From: Blastomussa wellsi
Taxonomy: Eukaryota; Cnidaria; Anthozoa; Scleractinia; Plerogyridae
DNA: 64,000 nt
Assembly: GCA_947652115.1 (NCBI GenBank)
Contig: OX393563.1
Coordinates: 5,857,659-5,921,658, forward strand
Reading direction: 5' to 3'
The notes under the pieces are model-generated. The model was not told the origin of the DNA, ran no database searches, and saw nothing but the letters and a program-made list of their open reading frames with translations. Below, piece by piece: positions 25,301 to 31,300 of this stretch; positions within the stretch are counted from its first letter, which is position 1, and each line of letters opens with the position of its first letter. A program made the translations under genes and the position numbers.

Positions 25301-28300
25301 AATTTCTTTTGAGTGCACGACGTCATAATTCTTCGTACTTAATGTAGTGATCATTTCTTTTTTTGCGTTGTTTAAACAGAGAGGTCTTTTCTCCAAGTTG
25401 GTGGGATCGCTTCACCGCAACAGGAGACCGACTGCAGGAAGCGAAGACATCGAACTCGGAAATTTAGAGACAAGAAGAAACAGAGCCTATACCAGTGACG
25501 CCAGACTTAATATGGCACGGTAAGAAAAGTACTGGATGTAAAATGGTGACGAATAAGGCTTATACAATTATTTATGAATTATTGCATCACCTGTTCTTGA
25601 CAATGAGCGAAAGCGTGCAGTAAAAATGCGCCCTGCTTTCCAAACATACCAAAGGGTTTTCTTGAATCCCGATGACGTAGTAAATATGGCCCTTCACCGC
25701 GGCAAATTTATCGCCGTTTAAGCTTTGAAACTAACATTTATTATTTCAGTGGCAAAATAAAATAGTAATTTGTTTCAAAGCTTTCCATAGTGTTTTTCTG
25801 TTTTTTGGAAACAGCTGTCAGGCGGTAGGGATGAGGCAGTAAATCGTGCACCTCTATCAACCAGATGTGCGTTTTATCTTTGCAGTGACAGAAGTCAAGA
25901 AACACTCCAAGACTCGTGCGAGTCCCTCTCGTGCCGTACTTATGATCGTGATAGCGGCCCTTATCCCTTGCAATTTTGGATCTGACATTCTAGTACAAAT
26001 GCAACTCTTATTTAACAGAGATTATATAACAATTCATCAATGCAGAAGCTTGTCAACAGAACAGATGTCAATGCAGCGTTGATTGACAGTTGAAGACACG
26101 TGACGTCATTGTGAAGTCCGGGGCGTGTTAGTACCCAGCTCCCTCGCGGGAATGTCATTTTTTCGCTAAGGAGATGTATCTTCGTTTGCTTTGCATCACA
26201 AACAACAATTTTTGTCTACCTAGAGAAGCAAATGACAAGAAATCATCATGTTACAAAACAAGTGTTGTTATGTTGAACGCAGTATGTCTATATTACGCAA
26301 AGTGGGTAACCATGGAAACGTTTAGCAACTAATCGTGTGATGGAAAGGACAGATGGTGTTTTCCAGATTAATGCGAGGAGACCATGACAGGAAGTCTGCA
26401 TCTCCCATGGTTAGTCTGCGAGACAACCTAGATTGAGCTATTTTTAGAAGACATTTGGCGGGAGTTTCCGGAACCTCTATATAACGAAGTCCTCGGTATA
26501 ATTTACAATTAGATTATTCGCTCTCGATTTCTATGGGGTGATAGTTGATGAGGCCGAAGGCGTCGCATTTTGAAGACGACCTTCAACCACTGCACTCTAA
26601 TGGCTGATAGCGTGCAGTAGCTCAGCCAATGAGATTGCGACATTTGCATTAGTATACTAGTAGATTTTTACCAACGAACGATATTCTTCAGCCCGGCCAA
26701 AGTTACAGTAAAATGTTGAACCTCAATGTAAAGACCCTCGATATAGCGAAAACGTTTTTATAACGAACACAGCTAAGAAGCCCAAACGTAAGATATTCCC
26801 CGATATAACGAAGAAATGTCACAGTTGGAATTGCTTAAAATTTTTTGTTGACCTGTTTAGTTTCAAAGTGCCGTAGCTATGCACAGATCTGTACAATGTA
26901 CTGGAGCTTCATCTCAAATGATATTTACACTAATCGTTCAGATATAAAAATACTGGGTAGCGCGACGTACTATACCTCGATATAACGAGTATTTTGGATT
27001 TTTTGCCGCAAATTCGTTATATCGAGTTATTTGATATAAGGAACCCTAGATATAACGAACCAATTTCCCCAGTCGCTAATCGAGGTTTCATTGTATTAGC
27101 ACAAACGCAAATAATGCCCACTGGCTTGAATCATTCGGCGAAAAGAAATTAAGCAAAAGAGATTTCACTGGAAGCGTTACCATATATATATAGCTACATC
27201 TGGGCACTGTTTTACTTTAACGAACTCAGGATTGTCTAGACTTTCACAAAGTCCTTCGACGCGGGGTTTAGGTATGTCTCGCGCGGTTTAGGTATGTCTC
27301 GCGACTTCGTCACTCGCGGTCGTCGCTTCACGGCACTTTACTCGCTACGCTCGCCAAAGAGGGCGACTTTATGATTGCCAAGAGTAGTCATATTTTCCTA
27401 ATGTGTACTAGATGTTCATGATTTTTCCTTACAGAATATTAATTAATCCAGTATTTATTTTGACAATTATCTACTTAGAAATATTAAAGTTTATGTAGTT
27501 CAGTGTGCATGAATTTTCTCTTCTGCAAAATTCCTTGTATTTGTCACTCGATGAGTTTACAGTGCGATATTAAACGCCACCTAATCTGAGAAAAAGCCTG
27601 TAAGTAGAAACCAATCAAAGAAACCTTGAAATAAGCGCTGAGAAAGAAAACAGCAGTCACGTGTTTGCGTCGACCCCAATCAGCTGGCACAATATTGGAT
27701 AGCAATGTATAACCACACGGGCAAGGACTCGCGCGCACAAAAAAACGATATTGAAACATGCAAACAATGGTATTGAAAATACTGAAGCAATTGAAGCTAT
27801 TTGGCGCTAACCCCGCCATACATATATAGTTGCAGATTTATAATTTGGTATTTATGTACTGAGACTTTGGGCTTTGGCTTTATGAGTGAATATTTTTTAA
27901 AGAATTCAACGCGACACGGCAATTCAACTCTGGTTATCGATCAGTGAGTTCACCGTTTCCTCAGTTCCCCATTTCCGGTAGTTAGGTGGTTCGTCGCTCG
28001 TTGTGCGACTTCATCGCTCCCTTTGCCCGCTCTTACAGTCGACTTGTGGTAGGTCAACTGGTTACCCAACTTCTATGGGCATGTACTGAGACTGATTTTG
28101 AACAGTTTTAAAAGCTGTCTGTGGTTCGACTGCGGATGATGCGACTGTCCATATTGAAATACCTTATAATGATGAATCCCTGATTTGCAGCATGTTCTTT
28201 AATCAATCCGAAGGGCTGTTTGATTAGTTATTCAATATTTTTGTGGTAGGCTGATATAAAATACACAGCACAATCCTTGAGCCATATAGGTTCATTTTTA

Positions 28301-31300
28301 CTGTCTCACCCCGGCCATAAACAAGATTCTGCCGATATCTTTTATATGTTTTGGAAAAATGGCGAGTTTCTTCGAATTTCTAATCATTCTGTGAACGTTA
28401 AAATATAGATGCTCTTTAGCGATAAACGCTAATTGATAAAAACTTGCATTTCTTTAAAACCTAAATTGACTAAAACATGTTCGGGAGATGAAAAGATAGA
28501 TATTGTTATTACAGATATCTTTTGACGGATAGTCTGTGCTGTTCGACCGCAAAACTTCAGTCGTTTTCGCTTTAGGCTGATATATTCATAGTTTCCCTTT
28601 TATCCTTTTCGTTATAAAAACGCTTCTTCCGACAGCACTTTGTTGCGATATGATGGCCTGCAGATAAAGAACCCTGCCCTCTACTCTATCGGCGGGTGGC
28701 TCGACAAACTAGGCCTTTATACAAATATCACGTTAAATCGCCAAAATATCTTTCCGGAAATTTTAAAAAAATGCCTAAATGTCCCAAAAAATTTTCTAAT
28801 ATCCGCCAAAATTTGATCATATCTACACTAGTATTATGGAAATAAGCAACTTTCAAAACGGCTGCTAGTGACATGGAACATACAAGTCAAGAGGGAAACC
28901 GCTAAACATGATTATTTCTAGCATAGAATGATAGAACTGAATATTCTGTCAAGAAAATAGCGAGGAAAAGCTGGAAAACAGCCAAAAAAGCTATAACTTT
29001 TTCTAAATATCCCAAATTTTCTAAATATCTCGGAAACTTCTAAATATCTCAAAAATTGTCCGGATATTTGTGTAAAGGCCTACGATAAACCTGGACAAAG
29101 TTCACTTTTGCTTTAATAGATGAGACTTGTTATGTCGAACAATTGATTGAAGCAAGTTGTTTTACGTGCATGACGGTCTTGTAATCGCACGCGAGTTGTT
29201 GTTTCGGTTTCTCGATGTTTCTCCAGGCTCTTGCCTGCTTTTTTTCTGATTGGCTGAATAATTCCATGATAACCTGAAGCAATCAAAATTATTTGCCTTA
29301 CCCACCGCCAATAAGTCTTATTCCACGCAACGCAAAATTTAAAGGCGCGACGAGAAAGAATTGTACATCTCACACGAGTTGCATTCTTTATTAACGAATG
29401 CAGATTCCTTTTTTCTAATAATATTATAAGCAAATATTTTATTCATGATCATGATATAGAAAACCGAAAAATATGTGAATTAACTGGAAAATTAGTGTTT
29501 TACTTTAGTATTTCAAGCGCGTCCGCAAAGGCAATCATGAATATTTTTATTTTGCGGTATCGGTTACAAACATGTTTTCGGGTTGAAAAGCTTCGGGCTT
29601 TTCCTTCAATTTAGCTTTTCAGTCGCGTCCGACAATTGTGTTGATAATTTGCGGATATGAAGTAGTAGCGATAACATTTATAACGAAAGCCTCAATCAAT
29701 TTGTCAAATGCTGAAATGTATTTGAATATCCCATCATTTGGGATTTTTTTAAATTTAAGTTGTCAAATATCTGATCATAGAAAACTAAAATTTCTACAAA
29801 GTTTGCATACGTCAGATAATCAACAATTTCTTTTTCTGACCCATCCATCCACGAAAGTGTTAATCTAGCCAATATACAATTGACCACAATTCAATACGAA
29901 TACTTAGAAGATCATTCCAGAAAGTGAAGTAATTTGAAAATTGAACCTTTTCAACGGATGAAAATATATCTTTATTGTAATGAGTGCTGATTGGCTTTCA
30001 AAATTTTTACAGGACAGAACTGCGCATATTTTGCTAAGAGTTGTGATCTGTTAACTATGCGAATCTGTACGCTGAAGCAACGATTGGTCTTGTGCAGTTT
30101 ATATAAGGCGAAAAAAAAATGGTGAAAATGATGTTCTGGTTAAACCACAGAAGCCATAAAGTGTCGTTTGAATTAATATTCGGAATGTTTGCTTTGAACA
30201 CTCACCTCATCCATCCTTTCTTAATGAATCTTTTTTGTCACACGGCTTGGTAAGTGTGGCTATAAATTTCTAATACCGCCACCGAAACACAGTCGGTATT
30301 AAAAATGATCCTTTTGATATGTAGAGAGTTTGTTCGGGTAGAGGAAACAACAATTCTTTATAATGAAACCAAAACAACGAAAATCAACAATACCCTTGTT
30401 TCATTAATATTAAAATTAACTGGTGTTTACACTCTCAAATGAAAATTTACTTGCTTTCATATAACTCTAAAAATTGTTTAGTTGAAATTTGGTATTTATA
30501 CAGCTGAAATGGACTGAACCGAATGGTTCGAAAGGCCAACATGCGAGGATATCTGTGCAGCCTTCATGCGATACCGAAAAGTGTTATAAGACCTTAAAAA
30601 GTACGTATTGGGGAAGCCAATTCATGTCAGTATTAAACTTAAACCTCATTATAAAGCTTGTCACACTGGCCTACACACGAATAGCTTAATTGAAAGTAGT
30701 TTAACTCACCTCTTTTTGCAATCACTTCTTGTGCCCTCGGTTCAGTAATCAGCTTTCTCTCACTTGATTTCAGTTTTCTCGTCCATTCTGCCGGCATGAA
30801 AAAGCGAGGAATTGCGCCCATATTTAAGTGCTTAAATCCAGACACAACGAGGCAGGTGCAATCTTTCCTGTGAAAAATCGATCACAAATCGCCATGAATA
30901 TGAACCAATGTTGCTTCCGAGTATATCATCGTAGAACTCAGCGATTCGAGAAAACACTTGCGTACCGATTACAAAAGGCTGTTTCGTGGTTGGCTTGCTC
31001 TCGATCAGTGGCGTGTGTCGTTGTTGCTTGTTTTTGTTGTCGTGGCTTGTGTTTGTCTTATTTTTCAGCTGCTGAAATGTAGAATGCGTCCAATATCGAA
31101 AACAATTCGTCAACCACGTGGCGTATTGCAATTTCCAGGCGTCTCGCCTTCATTTCTTGTTTGTTCGATGCATGACAAAATCTTTTCGTTTCGCATATGC
31201 AAAACGTGTTAAAACTGATCTCCGAGAAAAGATTACAATCTTTAGAGCATGCGCAGGGGAATGCTCCTTTACTATCTTGATAAAATATATTTGCTGAAAA

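Noticed and set aside
29113..29433. 106-codon minus-strand frame in the large Cav2 intron
   Set aside because: It has no recognisable domain and no splice or promoter context; treated as chance.
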